From contig NZ_WSNW01000001.1 in assembly GCF_009767585.1 (NCBI RefSeq), positions 682,001 to 746,000 of the forward strand: a DNA stretch of 64,000 nt, given 5' to 3'. Source of the stretch: Coprobacillus cateniformis. Its GTDB lineage: Bacteria > Bacillota_I > Bacilli_A > Erysipelotrichales > Coprobacillaceae. This document shows, piece after piece, positions 42,685-51,447 of this stretch. Both the position numbers and the translations under genes were made by a program. Below the pieces are notes generated by a model. The model did no database searches, was not told the origin of the DNA, and worked only from the letters and a program-made list of their open reading frames with translations. Positions within the stretch are counted from its first letter, which is position 1. The number at the start of each line of letters is the position of its first letter.

Positions 42685-43737
42685 CTATCTATTTTCTTCT
42701 TTAAACATTTGAATTTTTGACTCATCAAGAGAAGTGAGAATATGAATGATTGCCTTTTTCGCATTCATATAGTCCCTTAAATCTATCATTGACTGACTTG
42801 TGTGACCACCTCTTGCACAAATACATGCACTTAGTGTTGGGCAACCAGAAAACAATTTATGTATCCATGCCGAATCGGTTTGACCCATATTATAGAAATA
42901 TTGATAAGGAATATTATTTTTTTGACAAGTTTCTACAAGTTCATTTAAAAGAGCACGATTAGGCATCATTCCTTTATCATAATAACGAATCAATATACCT
43001 GCACCTAGTTTACCAATTTCATTATCTTTTCCCTGATAATCATCTGCAAATGAACAATCCATAACAATACCCATATCTGGACGAATCAAGCCAGTTGCTG
43101 TTGTCGCTCCACGCATTCCCACTTCTTCTTGAACAGTGGCACCTATATATAAATCATAATCCAATTCAACATCTTTTAAAGCTTCTAAAACCTCAACAGC
43201 CATAACACATCCATAACGATTATCCCATGCCTTAGAAAGAATACGATTTTGGTTCAAAACTGTAAAAGGACCATCTAATACTGCACTATCACCAATACTC
43301 ACCCCCATTGCTTCAACATCTTGTTTTGAAGTCGCTCCAACATCAATAAACATCTTTTTATCATCACACACTTCTACATCTTTTAATGAACAACCAATTG
43401 TTCCTGGCACTTCTTGTCCATCTTGTTTTAAAACACGAACACGATGTGAGAGAAGAACTTGATTATCAATGCTCCCAATTTTTATAAATTTTAATAGGCC
43501 ATTTGTAGTGACTTCAGTAATCATTAAACCCACTTCATCCATATGGCCACATACCATGACCTTTTTTGCATTTTCTTTTTGACTTTTTTTAATTGCAAAT
43601 AAACTTCCTAAATGATCATAAATCAGTTCATCACAATAGGGTTGTAAATATGATTTTAATAATTCAGAGACATATCTTTCATCTCCAGCAATTCCAATGA
43701 CTTGTGTTAATTCTTCCATTAATTTTAAAGTATCCAT
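42685..43737 (-). CDS. M42 family aminopeptidase (second of tandem pair)
   Basis: 350 residues from the ATG behind AGGTAGGT. VMVCGHMDEVGLM, LSKAWDNRYGCVMAV, GATVQEEVGMRGATT and ICARGGHTSQSM carry the metal ligands. It differs enough from its neighbour to suggest a different peptide preference. It lies below the terminator of the PTS IIB-GrdB-like unit, with about 80 bases between, so it may be expressed by read-through or from its own promoter. Confidence 0.94.
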   Translation of the reverse strand: MDTLKLMEELTQVIGIAGDERYVSELLKSYLQPYCDELIYDHLGSLFAIKKSQKENAKKVMVCGHMDEVGLMITEVTTNGLLKFIKIGSIDNQVLLSHRVRVLKQDGQEVPGTIGCSLKDVEVCDDKKMFIDVGATSKQDVEAMGVSIGDSAVLDGPFTVLNQNRILSKAWDNRYGCVMAVEVLEALKDVELDYDLYIGATVQEEVGMRGATTATGLIRPDMGIVMDCSFADDYQGKDNEIGKLGAGILIRYYDKGMMPNRALLNELVETCQKNNIPYQYFYNMGQTDSAWIHKLFSGCPTLSACICARGGHTSQSMIDLRDYMNAKKAIIHILTSLDESKIQMFKEENR

Positions 43738-43817
43738 AACATACCTACCTTTCATTATTATTATAATTCTTAACAGACAATAACTTATGTAAGTTTCTTT
43801 CCTATTAAACGGAAAAA

Positions 43818-43847
43818 AAGAACATGCCTTTAATAAACATGTTCTTT
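43818..43847 (-). terminator. Terminator of the PTS IIB-GrdB-like unit
   Basis: A 10-bp stem, AAAGAACATG (43818-43827) with CATGTTCTTT (43838-43847). On the minus strand TTTTTTT follows. The stem includes the stop region of the GrdB-like gene. Confidence 0.85.
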
Positions 43848-44351
43848 AACAAACGCCATTACATCTTCTTTATTGACTAACATTTTTGTAAATGTAATCA
43901 TATTTGCTAATGCTTGATTTAAACCTGTCCCACCTTTTTTAGGCATCTTAAGAATATAGACTTTATCTTTATAATCAGAAATAGCTTTTTCACATTCTTT
44001 TGACATCATAGCAAATACTGGTATATCTGTATGTTCATGAATCGTTAAAGCTGTTTTTGCTGCCATGACTCCATATTCAGCATAATTAAAACATGGTCCA
44101 CAAATGACTACATCTGGCTGAATTTTCTTAGCCATAGCTGCAAACTTTTTAGAAACAGTTTCTGGGTCTTTCATAAATGTTCCATTTCCACAATATAAAG
44201 TTCCAACAATCTTACCACCAGCATCCTTTAACTGTTTTTCAAACATATTGCATGAACCAATTGGCATCATCTTTCCACCTAATGCTAAATCAGCACTCTC
44301 TTTTCCTCCTAACCCAGACTGTGTTTGATCAAATATCATCAATACTTTCAT
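43830..44351 (-). CDS. Stand-alone GrdB-like domain (glycine/sarcosine/betaine reductase component B family, N-terminal part)
   Basis: 173 residues. KVLMIFDQTQSGLGGKESAD, GKIVGTLYCGNGTF, IQPDVVICGPCFNYAEYGVMA, then DIPVFAMM and DKVYILKMPKKGGTG follow the order of conserved blocks at the start of GrdB. GrdB is about 430 residues and has selenocysteine in its C-terminal half; that half is missing and the gene ends in a normal TAA before a terminator. It overlaps a PTS IIB gene by 23 bases. No GrdA, GrdC or GrdD genes are present. The function is unknown; substrate binding or deamination of amino-sugar derivatives is a guess. Confidence 0.7.
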   Translation of the reverse strand: MKVLMIFDQTQSGLGGKESADLALGGKMMPIGSCNMFEKQLKDAGGKIVGTLYCGNGTFMKDPETVSKKFAAMAKKIQPDVVICGPCFNYAEYGVMAAKTALTIHEHTDIPVFAMMSKECEKAISDYKDKVYILKMPKKGGTGLNQALANMITFTKMLVNKEDVMAFVKEHVY

Positions 44352-44682
44352 TTTTCTTCTCCTTATTTTCCTGCATTGCCAGAAGTGCTTTCTTTAAGAC
44401 TTTGTCACTGTTTAACATTCCATAATCTTCTTGTGAAATCATTATAATAGGAATATTTAAATGACTGAATCTTTGTCTTGTTTCTTCTAACAAATACTTA
44501 ACTTGAGGTCCTAGAAGAATAGCATCTGGTAGTGCCCATTTTTCAATAACACTTGGTAATTTACCATGAGGATAAGCCACAATTTCAACTGGTAATTTGT
44601 GTTTATTGGCACAATCCTGCATCATACTTGCCAATATACTTGTGGACATTCCCTGACTACATAACAAATATATCTTCTTCAT
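44329..44682 (-). CDS. PTS lactose/cellobiose-family IIB component (second copy)
   Basis: 117 residues: MKKIYLLCSQGMSTS with Cys8, AILLGPQVKYLLEE, then a charged Lys/Asn/Glu-rich tail. It is a close paralogue of the IIB at 37.4 kb. First gene of a two-gene unit with the GrdB-like protein, under a TTTCCTA palindrome. It probably serves the IIC encoded directly upstream. Confidence 0.95.
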   Translation of the reverse strand: MKKIYLLCSQGMSTSILASMMQDCANKHKLPVEIVAYPHGKLPSVIEKWALPDAILLGPQVKYLLEETRQRFSHLNIPIIMISQEDYGMLNSDKVLKKALLAMQENKEKKNESIDDI

Positions 44683-44736
44683 AGTTCCTTGTTCTCCTTT
44701 ATTATAGTTAAAATATTATTTTTATCTTTCAAATTC

Positions 44737-44756
44737 TTTTCCTAATATTAGGAAAA
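44737..44756. promoter_or_regulatory. TTTCCTA palindrome, site C
   Basis: TTTTCCTA-ATAT-TAGGAAAA, a perfect palindrome with a 4-base centre (one base shorter than the other sites), 55 bases before the second PTS IIB gene. Confidence 0.8.
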
Positions 44757-44900
44757 AATTCTTAATTGTTTCTTACTCATATTAACATAGACACAGCTAC
44801 CCATTGGAAGAGTCACCATTGGTATCGTATATCTAAAACCCATATTACATATAACCTTACTCCTTTTTTAATCATTATAACATAATTTATTATCAGAAGA

Positions 44901-44930
44901 CCAAAAAGCTATAGCCAAACTATAGCTTTC
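44901..44930 (-). terminator. Terminator of the PTS IIC gene
   Basis: A 10-bp stem, AAAGCTATAG (44905-44914) with CTATAGCTTT (44920-44929). On the minus strand TTTTTGG follows, just after the IIC stop. Confidence 0.85.
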
Positions 44931-44934
44931 ATTT

Positions 44935-46299
44935 TTATAAATCCGAAAGATCTAAATCATCAAATGAGATATCTTCTTCAACATCATCTTCGGCTTCTAA
45001 TTCTTCTTTGAGATATTGTTTATCTAGAGCTTTAATAAATGGGAAATATACAACACACCCTAAAGCCAATAACAAGAATTGCCATAATGCTGCAATTGGA
45101 TCTCCTGTTGATAGCCATCCAGAAAAACCAATTGGTGTTGTCCATGGTAAATTAACTCCAGTTGTTTTTGGTATAATATGCCAAAGTGTTGCACAGTAAG
45201 ATAATATTAAGTTCATCATTGGTACTAAAATAAATGGAATGGCAATAATTGGATTTAATACAACTGGTAATCCAAAGATAATTGGTTCATTAATTCCAAA
45301 AATACCTGGAACAATACTTAATCTTCCTAATTGTTTAATACGTTGAGATTTACAGAACCCTAACATAACAATGACTAATGATAAAGTTGAACCACCACCA
45401 CCAAAATTGCAGAAGAAATTAGAGAAAGGATTTGTAAAAATATGAGGCAATGCCTGTCCTGCTTCAAATGCAACCTGCTGCTCAATAGTTAAAACATTTC
45501 CAATAAAGTATACAGAGTTAGCAACTGCTGGTCCATTAATTCCAAAGAACCATAAGAAAGTACATGCAAATGAGTAAATAGCATTTGCTGCTAAAGTATC
45601 TCCCATACCTTTCAATGGTGTTTGTAAAATCTCTAACACAAATTGATGAGCTGTACCAAATGAAGTCATTCCAAATAGAATACGTACCAAGAAGAAGATT
45701 GTCATAACGAATGCACTTGGTACTAATGCTGCAAATGAATCACAGACAGCTGGTGGTACACCTTTAGGCATCTTAATTGTCCAACCCTTTTTATAAACCC
45801 ATGTAAAGATTAAAACTGAACTAAGAGCACACACAAGTCCCATAAAGATACCATCTGCTCCGATATATCTAAATGCTAAACCATTAATACCATTTTCAGC
45901 AGCATCACTGCCTTCTAGTAAACTAACACCTGGAATAGATGCTATACTTGTGTTTGTTAGAATAACAAAAGCAACCAATGACACGACTGCCCCCTGAATT
46001 TTATCACCTTTTAATTCTCTAGCGAATGCATAACCAGTACCTACACAAGTCAGTAGCCCAGTCATATTAAAAGTTGCCCTTGATACATTTGTGAACCATG
46101 TTCCCCAGTTTTCCCCAAATACACTTGCCATCATTTCATCCCAGCCTGGTATTGGGAAGTTAGCGATTAACAAGAAGATTGACCCAACAATCAATAATGG
46201 AGTTGTGATTAAGAATCCATCACGGATAGCGATTAATACTCTATTTTTACCAAGTTTATCAGCAATTGGCATTAATACGCTTTCTAGTTTGTTAAACAT
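44935..46299 (-). CDS. PTS lactose/cellobiose-family IIC permease
   Basis: 454 residues with about ten membrane helices: LESVLMPIADKLGKNRVLIA opening, GIFGINEPIIFGLPVVLNP (the substrate-site Glu) and LPWTTPIGFSGWLSTGD, all standard for the family. The tail is unusually acidic (EAEDDVEEDISFDDLD). It moves and, with IIB, phosphorylates a disaccharide-like substrate. RBS GGAGG. It stands alone under the site D operator, with terminator downstream. Confidence 0.95.
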   Translation of the reverse strand: MFNKLESVLMPIADKLGKNRVLIAIRDGFLITTPLLIVGSIFLLIANFPIPGWDEMMASVFGENWGTWFTNVSRATFNMTGLLTCVGTGYAFARELKGDKIQGAVVSLVAFVILTNTSIASIPGVSLLEGSDAAENGINGLAFRYIGADGIFMGLVCALSSVLIFTWVYKKGWTIKMPKGVPPAVCDSFAALVPSAFVMTIFFLVRILFGMTSFGTAHQFVLEILQTPLKGMGDTLAANAIYSFACTFLWFFGINGPAVANSVYFIGNVLTIEQQVAFEAGQALPHIFTNPFSNFFCNFGGGGSTLSLVIVMLGFCKSQRIKQLGRLSIVPGIFGINEPIIFGLPVVLNPIIAIPFILVPMMNLILSYCATLWHIIPKTTGVNLPWTTPIGFSGWLSTGDPIAALWQFLLLALGCVVYFPFIKALDKQYLKEELEAEDDVEEDISFDDLDLSDL

Positions 46300-46367
46300 A
46301 AATTTTCCTCCTTTTAAAATCTATCTCCATTATAGCAACTAAATTTATCTAATTTTTCTAAAAAATC

Positions 46368-46384
46368 TTCCTAGTATATAGGAA
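46368..46384. promoter_or_regulatory. TTTCCTA palindrome, site D
   Basis: TTCCTA-GTATA-TAGGAA, 69 bases before the PTS IIC start. An additional half-site-like TTTTTCTA lies just below it. Confidence 0.78.
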
Positions 46385-46388
46385 ATAT

Positions 46389-46991
46389 TTAATCTTCTAC
46401 AACAATTGATAATTTTGTTCCTGCAATATAATCATGGAACATTTTACGTTTTGGTGAAGCACAAGCCCAAAGCATTGATAGGGCTGTTATGATACCAAAA
46501 ACATAAACATATATATCATTTAAGTCTTTCCCTATGAAAATATTAATCATTTGATGAAAATAACTTGAACTTGCTGCAATATATCCTTCAACTATCATGA
46601 CACCAATTGCCTCACGTTTCAAAAGAGTTATAAAATCAACATAACTATCATCCTCTTTCACAACTTGAATGTTCATAATCTTTTTAGCAAAAGTTTGACC
46701 AGGATAAATTTTTAAAGGTACAAAAATAAAATAAGCCAAATAGATAATAATTGCCATAATTCCTGCTAATATGCTATATGGATAAGGAAGTTCTGTAATA
46801 TTTTGTGTAATTTCTAGGTCTTGAAAAAAGATAGAATATATTAGCACAACTGGAATACCAGCCAACATACTGGCAGCATACCAATCAATAATATATGCAA
46901 ACAGTCTTTTAAAGTTATTTACAGTGGTTGGTTGAGATTGAATCATTTTTTTATTCTGGAAAGCAGCATAATTGATTTTTGGTTTTTTCAT
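46389..46991 (-). CDS. RDD family membrane protein
   Basis: 200 residues. RLFAYIIDWYAASMLAGIP holds the Arg and Asp that name the family, LKIYPGQTFAKKIMNIQVV is the conserved middle, and FHDYIAGTKL holds the final Asp. About four membrane helices. Its role is not established (ion transport is reported for some members). It follows the PRD regulator with a 1-base stop/start overlap, so it is co-translated with it. Confidence 0.85.
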   Translation of the reverse strand: MKKPKINYAAFQNKKMIQSQPTTVNNFKRLFAYIIDWYAASMLAGIPVVLIYSIFFQDLEITQNITELPYPYSILAGIMAIIIYLAYFIFVPLKIYPGQTFAKKIMNIQVVKEDDSYVDFITLLKREAIGVMIVEGYIAASSSYFHQMINIFIGKDLNDIYVYVFGIITALSMLWACASPKRKMFHDYIAGTKLSIVVED

Positions 46992-48907
46992 TATTTTTTC
47001 TCCTTTGTGATTTTACAAATAAACTCATTATAGTCTCTAGATTCTAGTAAATCAGAAAAATGACCAGCCTCTCCAATCGCCTGACTTAACCAATCAAAAA
47101 ACATCTTTAAAACTTCATGATCACCTTCATTGATAGCTAATAAGATAACCAATTTAACTTTAAATGAACCCCAATCAATCGGATTCTTTAACAGTGCTAC
47201 TGATACTGTAGGTGTATTGACATAATCTCCAAAAGAATGTGGTGTAGCAAATGAATAAGCAAAAGATGTGGGTGACATTTCTTCTCTTTTTAAAACACCT
47301 TTTTTAAAGAATTTATTCACAACACCTCCGCTATACAATTCATCACATAAATATTCAATAACTTCTTGTGAACTTCGTTTATCTAAATCAACATAGAAGT
47401 ATTGTGGATTGATAAGTTGTGATATTTTTTGATTAAAGACTATTTGAAATCTTTTCTTCTCTAATTTAGACAAAGCTTGGAAGATGATTGATTCGTCCTC
47501 ATTGTTAATAAACATACTCACTTGAATAGTGAGAATATCTAATTCATGTGAAAGTGGTGTCATAGTAATTAATAAATCTGGATTTAAAGCAAGAACTTTT
47601 GCCTCTTCAAACAATGGTAATGTCTCAACAATTTCTAATCGCTCACTAAAAGTTGATTCTACTTTTTTTTGCCCTAATGTTGAAAAATTTTGATCATAAG
47701 GAATGATCATCACAACCTTAAATTTACTATTTCTATTTAGTCGTTCATAAGCAGCACCAAAATGCAAAGCAATGAAACCCATTTCTGATTCATTAATATG
47801 AATATTCAAACACTCTTCTAAAGCATTTCCAACTGATACCCCCATTTCAAAAACAAGAGGATAATTCCTTTTAATATCATGAATAAAGAGATTATCAGCA
47901 TTTATATTTTGTTGATATCTCTCAATCAATCCTTGTAAATGCATTTTTAATCCTGCCATAAAATCTTCATCTTCATGAAATTGAACATGCAATTTCTTTT
48001 CAATTGGTGTAACAACATTTTGTAGTAATTCATCTATATCAATATGATTCTCATCAATAAAAAGATGTTTAGGTTGATATTGTCCACTCTTATTAGAAAA
48101 TAATAATGCCAATAAACATATTTCATCTTCATGTATCTCAATAGGAATGAATTCCATAAGTCTTTCAAAATACTCACTTGCAATTTTATATTCAATACTT
48201 TGTAACAAAGCCTGATTTTTTCTTTCTGTTGTATAAAACTGACAGTTTAACATTCTTTCGATACTTATACCAACATGTAATATTAACATTGGAAACATTG
48301 TTTCTTTAATAACATATTGATGATTTTTAAGTACATTTACAAGAATATCCGTTGCTTTAACTAAATCAAAGTCTTTATAAAACATTGCCAATTTATTTAA
48401 GTTTAAAAAATTCCCTTGTGTTTCATTTGATAGCAGTTCTTTATATAATTTTCTCTTCTCTATTTCATCGCCCTTTAAATATATATAATTCTTAGAACGA
48501 ACTAATTTCAGATGAGAATATTTTTCCAATGTTTTACGTACTTTCTTGATATCATTTTCAATTGAATACCCACTTACATATATATCTTCTTGTAAGAAAG
48601 TGAGATTAATACCTTCTTCATGAATTAATAACTGTTGAATTAAATATGTACATCTTTGAGCTGGAGTTTGAGGAATATCTTTTGGTGTTTCAATATATAT
48701 CTGATTATATTTATCTATATTTAAGAAGTAGCCCATACGAATATTCGATTGAATGAGTTCCTCTTGGAAATTTTTATTTATTGCATCAATATCTGAACGA
48801 ATTGTACGATCTGAGACTCCTAGCAGTCTAGCAAGTTCTTTACCTGTAATCCATTCTTTATTTTCATAAAATATAGAGATAATCCTCTCTTGTCTTTTAT
48901 TGAGCAT
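46991..48907 (-). CDS. PRD-containing BglG/LicR-type transcriptional activator
   Basis: 638 residues from MLNKRQERIISIFY (RBS GAGAGGG). The order is HTH (RLLGVSDRTIRSDIDAI, about 25-45), a second HTH region (about 80-140), PRD1 (His in MLILHVGISIERM), PRD2 (IALHFGAAYER), a GatB-like EIIB domain (about 400-485) and a fructose-type EIIA (YSFATPHSF with His). Phosphorylation by PTS proteins would set its activity. It lies in the PTS/peptidase region and has a TTTCCTA palindrome before its own start. It is the likely reader of sites A-E. Confidence 0.92.
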   Translation of the reverse strand: MLNKRQERIISIFYENKEWITGKELARLLGVSDRTIRSDIDAINKNFQEELIQSNIRMGYFLNIDKYNQIYIETPKDIPQTPAQRCTYLIQQLLIHEEGINLTFLQEDIYVSGYSIENDIKKVRKTLEKYSHLKLVRSKNYIYLKGDEIEKRKLYKELLSNETQGNFLNLNKLAMFYKDFDLVKATDILVNVLKNHQYVIKETMFPMLILHVGISIERMLNCQFYTTERKNQALLQSIEYKIASEYFERLMEFIPIEIHEDEICLLALLFSNKSGQYQPKHLFIDENHIDIDELLQNVVTPIEKKLHVQFHEDEDFMAGLKMHLQGLIERYQQNINADNLFIHDIKRNYPLVFEMGVSVGNALEECLNIHINESEMGFIALHFGAAYERLNRNSKFKVVMIIPYDQNFSTLGQKKVESTFSERLEIVETLPLFEEAKVLALNPDLLITMTPLSHELDILTIQVSMFINNEDESIIFQALSKLEKKRFQIVFNQKISQLINPQYFYVDLDKRSSQEVIEYLCDELYSGGVVNKFFKKGVLKREEMSPTSFAYSFATPHSFGDYVNTPTVSVALLKNPIDWGSFKVKLVILLAINEGDHEVLKMFFDWLSQAIGEAGHFSDLLESRDYNEFICKITKEKK

Positions 48908-48969
48908 ACAATATCCCTCTCTTTCTTGCAAATTATAACATTATTTTTTCTGATACTCTTATATCTTTA

Positions 48970-48988
48970 TTTCCTAAGTATTAGGAAG
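48970..48988. promoter_or_regulatory. TTTCCTA palindrome, site E (before the regulator gene)
   Basis: TTTCCTA-AGTAT-TAGGAAG, 63 bases upstream of the regulator start. A further half site TTTCCTAAA lies at 49013-49020. It implies autoregulation. Confidence 0.8.
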
Positions 48989-49020
48989 TGATTAACACTT
49001 TCATCATTTCATTTCCTAAA

Positions 49021-49048
49021 TAAAAAACAGGCAGAGTATACTCCGCCC
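49021..49048 (-). terminator. Terminator of the Spx-like gene
   Basis: On the minus strand GGCGGAG-TATA-CTCTGCC (49047-49030, one G-T pair) is followed by TGTTTTTTA. It directly follows the stop codon. Confidence 0.75.
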
Positions 49049-49050
49049 AG

Positions 49051-49512
49051 TTATTCGCATCTTTCAGGACAGTCTGCCTGTTGATTTTTATAATATTCAG
49101 TTTTGATATCTGTAAATTGTGGACAGAAATCACTATTGTCACACTCTTGCAACCTTCTTAATTCTCGTGGAATAAATGCTCTTATTTCTTCGGCATTATA
49201 CCCAACTTGGAAACGTCTTTCATCAATGATGATTGGTCGTTTCAATATTGACGGATTCTCTTGAATAAAATGAATCAATTGGTTGACTGACATATCATCT
49301 AAATCAACTTGATTTTCTTTTATAATTTTAGATCTTTTAGAAATAATATCATCTGTACCATTCTCACTTCTTTCTAAAAGTTCTCTTAATTCTGTTTCTC
49401 TTAAAAGGGTTGAAAAGATGTTTTTTTCTACATAAGGGATTTGGTGTTCTTTTAACCAAGCCTTTACTTTACGACATGATGCACAACTTGGTGCTGTATA
49501 TATTCTAATCAT
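49051..49512 (-). CDS. Spx/ArsC family protein with extra cysteine-rich tail
   Basis: 153 residues from the ATG behind AGGAGT. IRIYTAPSCASCRKVKAWL has the redox pair C10-x-x-C13 of Spx, and SILKRPIIIDERRFQVGYN is the conserved Arg-Pro region. Spx proteins bind RNA polymerase alpha to redirect transcription during thiol stress. Usual length is about 131; here a tail adds CDNSDFCPQF and ADCPERC (four Cys), which could bind a metal or form disulfides. The Gly-rich RNA-polymerase contact is only partly matched, so regulator versus reductase is open. Confidence 0.8.
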   Translation of the reverse strand: MIRIYTAPSCASCRKVKAWLKEHQIPYVEKNIFSTLLRETELRELLERSENGTDDIISKRSKIIKENQVDLDDMSVNQLIHFIQENPSILKRPIIIDERRFQVGYNAEEIRAFIPRELRRLQECDNSDFCPQFTDIKTEYYKNQQADCPERCE

Positions 49513-49582
49513 AGTATCAACTCCTTGCATTTCATATTATACATCATTTTGTTTATTTATGAAATTCTTTTTTGATAATCTC

Positions 49583-49611
49583 TTGATTTTTAATTCAAAG
49601 ACTTCTATAAT
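49583..49611 (+). promoter_or_regulatory. Promoter of the trpS T-box leader
   Basis: TTGATT (49583-49588), a 17-base spacer and TATAAT (49606-49611). Confidence 0.8.
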
Positions 49612-49617
49612 GACAAT

Positions 49618-49833
49618 AAAGACAAAGAAGGAATGGAGTAATTTATGTAACATGTTGAAAGAGAACTTGTGGTTGGTGCAAACAAGTCATGAACATAAAT
49701 GAATTGGGATTCTGGAGTTATAGATGGCATCAGTCATTTATCGTTAATCGCGTTAAGATGAAAGTGCATATCAAATGATATGAATAAAGGTGGTACCGCG
49801 TTCAAACGTCCTTTTTGTAAGGATGTTTTTTTA
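49618..49833 (+). promoter_or_regulatory. T-box leader, tryptophan specifier
   Basis: The T-box sequence AAGGTGGTACCGCG is at 49787-49800. Stem I has the AG-bulge segment AGAGAACTTGTGGTTGGTGC (49660s). The probable specifier TGG (Trp) is at 49705-49707 in GAATTGGGAT. The terminator is ACGTCCTT / AAGGATGT (49806-49813, 49819-49826) plus seven T. Uncharged tRNA-Trp would stabilise the antiterminator and allow trpS transcription. Confidence 0.95.
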
Positions 49834-49853
49834 TGTTAAGGAGGAACTAAATA

Positions 49854-50843
49854 ATGAAAAGAATGTTAAGTGGAATTAAACCAACAGGTCGTGTGACTTT
49901 AGGAAATTATATTGGTGCTATAAAACCATTTGTTTCTTATCAAGACGAGTATGAGATGTTTATCTTTATTGCAAATTTACACTCTATGACAATTTATCAA
50001 GAACCAAAGGAACTCAGACAAAATACAAAAGATTTGATTGCTCTTTATATTGCAGCAGGGTTAGATCCAGAAAAAGTGACTCTCTTTTTGCAATCAGATG
50101 TTTTAGAACATGCACAACTTGGTTGGTATTTAGGATGCATGGTATCTATGGGAGAATTATCTCGGATGACACAATATAAGGATAAAGCATCTAAAAACGA
50201 AGTTATTGGTGCAGGTATTTTCAATTATCCTTCACTTATGAATGCAGATATCCTGATGTATGACCCTGATTATGTGCCAGTTGGGGAAGATCAAAAACAA
50301 CACGTAGAACTATGTAGAGATGTTGCTGAGAAATTCAATTCACGTTATAGTGAAACTTTTAAACTTCCAGAGCCATTAATTGCAAAAGTTGGTGGAAGAA
50401 TAATGGATTTACAAAATCCAACAAAGAAAATGTCTAAATCGGATGAAGCTGGTAAAGGTACAATTTATATTCTAGATGATATAAATGTTTCAAAAAAGAA
50501 AATTAAATCAGCTGTTACAGATAGTGATGGGTATATCCATTATGATCCTGAAAACAAACCTGGTATTTCTAACTTGCTAGAGATTTACTCAATTATATCT
50601 GAACGTTCAATTGATGATATTGAAAAACAATATGATGGTAAAGGATATGGTGAATTTAAAACTGATTTAGCTGAGATTGTAGGAGCAGAACTTGAGAAAA
50701 TTCAAGCACGTTATAAAGAAATTACAACAGGAAGCTATTTGGATGATGTTCTAGAAGCTGGAGCCAACAAAGCAAGACCTATTGCAAGAAAAAAACTTGC
50801 AAAAGTAGAAAGAAAAATAGGAATTACTATCAAGAAGAAATAA
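49854..50843 (+). CDS. trpS: Tryptophanyl-tRNA synthetase
   Basis: 329 residues, a normal bacterial TrpRS. GIKPTGRVTLGNYIGAIKPF includes the HIGH-equivalent GNYIG, VPVGEDQKQHVELCRDVA is the tryptophan/ATP pocket, and KKMSKSDEAGKG the KMSKS loop. RBS AAGGAGG. It is controlled by the Trp T-box upstream and ends in its own terminator. Confidence 0.98.
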   Translation: MKRMLSGIKPTGRVTLGNYIGAIKPFVSYQDEYEMFIFIANLHSMTIYQEPKELRQNTKDLIALYIAAGLDPEKVTLFLQSDVLEHAQLGWYLGCMVSMGELSRMTQYKDKASKNEVIGAGIFNYPSLMNADILMYDPDYVPVGEDQKQHVELCRDVAEKFNSRYSETFKLPEPLIAKVGGRIMDLQNPTKKMSKSDEAGKGTIYILDDINVSKKKIKSAVTDSDGYIHYDPENKPGISNLLEIYSIISERSIDDIEKQYDGKGYGEFKTDLAEIVGAELEKIQARYKEITTGSYLDDVLEAGANKARPIARKKLAKVERKIGITIKKK

Positions 50844-50870
50844 GGAATCGTAAAAAACGATTCCTCTTTT
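50843..50870 (+). terminator. Terminator of trpS
   Basis: AGGAATCGT (50843-50851) pairs with ACGATTCCT (50857-50865) around five A, followed by CTTTTT. Confidence 0.88.
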
Positions 50871-50889
50871 TATATCCTATATCCATGAT

Positions 50890-51426
50890 TTACTTTTCTC
50901 GTTCCCATAAACCTTTTCTATCTCTTATCAATGTTTTACATTTCATCATCATAATCATATCCTCAATCATTGATAACGTTGCTAAAACACTTGCAATAAT
51001 CATATAAACATTTAATCCAAGACATAAACATAGTATTGGAAAACTCCATAAATATAACCCTGTTATTTTATTAAGAACAGTATGATGAAAAACAAATTGT
51101 CGATATCGATAAAAACCAATTACAATTGTTATCATCCGACCTATCGATATCATAACAAGAATATCTATCATCCATTCTTGCCACTTGAAAAGTGGAACAA
51201 AAATAAACATTGATATACATATAAAAAATAGGTCTGCAAGACTATCCAGCAATGTTCCAAAATCACTTGCAACATGTAATCGCCTTGCTAGATAACCATC
51301 ACAAATATCACTTAATCCACACAAAAAATAAATAAGTAAAAAGAATGGTGAGAAAGGTTCAATTCCTAACAACATGCCTGATAATAAAATTCTTAAGCTT
51401 GTTATGATATGAGGAATCTTCGCCAT
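50890..51426 (-). CDS. CDP-alcohol phosphatidyltransferase family protein
   Basis: 178 residues with about five membrane helices. The signature D-x2-DG-x2-AR-x8-G-x3-D-x3-D is complete in DICDGYLARRLHVASDFGTL followed by LDSLAD. It moves a phosphatidyl or similar group from a CDP-lipid to an alcohol, for example in phosphatidylglycerol-phosphate synthesis. The alcohol acceptor is not clear. It lies 21 bases after the alpha/beta hydrolase gene. Confidence 0.88.
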   Translation of the reverse strand: MAKIPHIITSLRILLSGMLLGIEPFSPFFLLIYFLCGLSDICDGYLARRLHVASDFGTLLDSLADLFFICISMFIFVPLFKWQEWMIDILVMISIGRMITIVIGFYRYRQFVFHHTVLNKITGLYLWSFPILCLCLGLNVYMIIASVLATLSMIEDMIMMMKCKTLIRDRKGLWEREK

Positions 51427-51447
51427 ACTCTCACCTACTCTTTCTTA

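Noticed and set aside
43741..43850. Possible selenocysteine continuation of the GrdB-like gene
   Set aside because: The gene ends in TAA, not TGA, and runs straight into a terminator. No SECIS-like context or GrdB C-terminal half follows.
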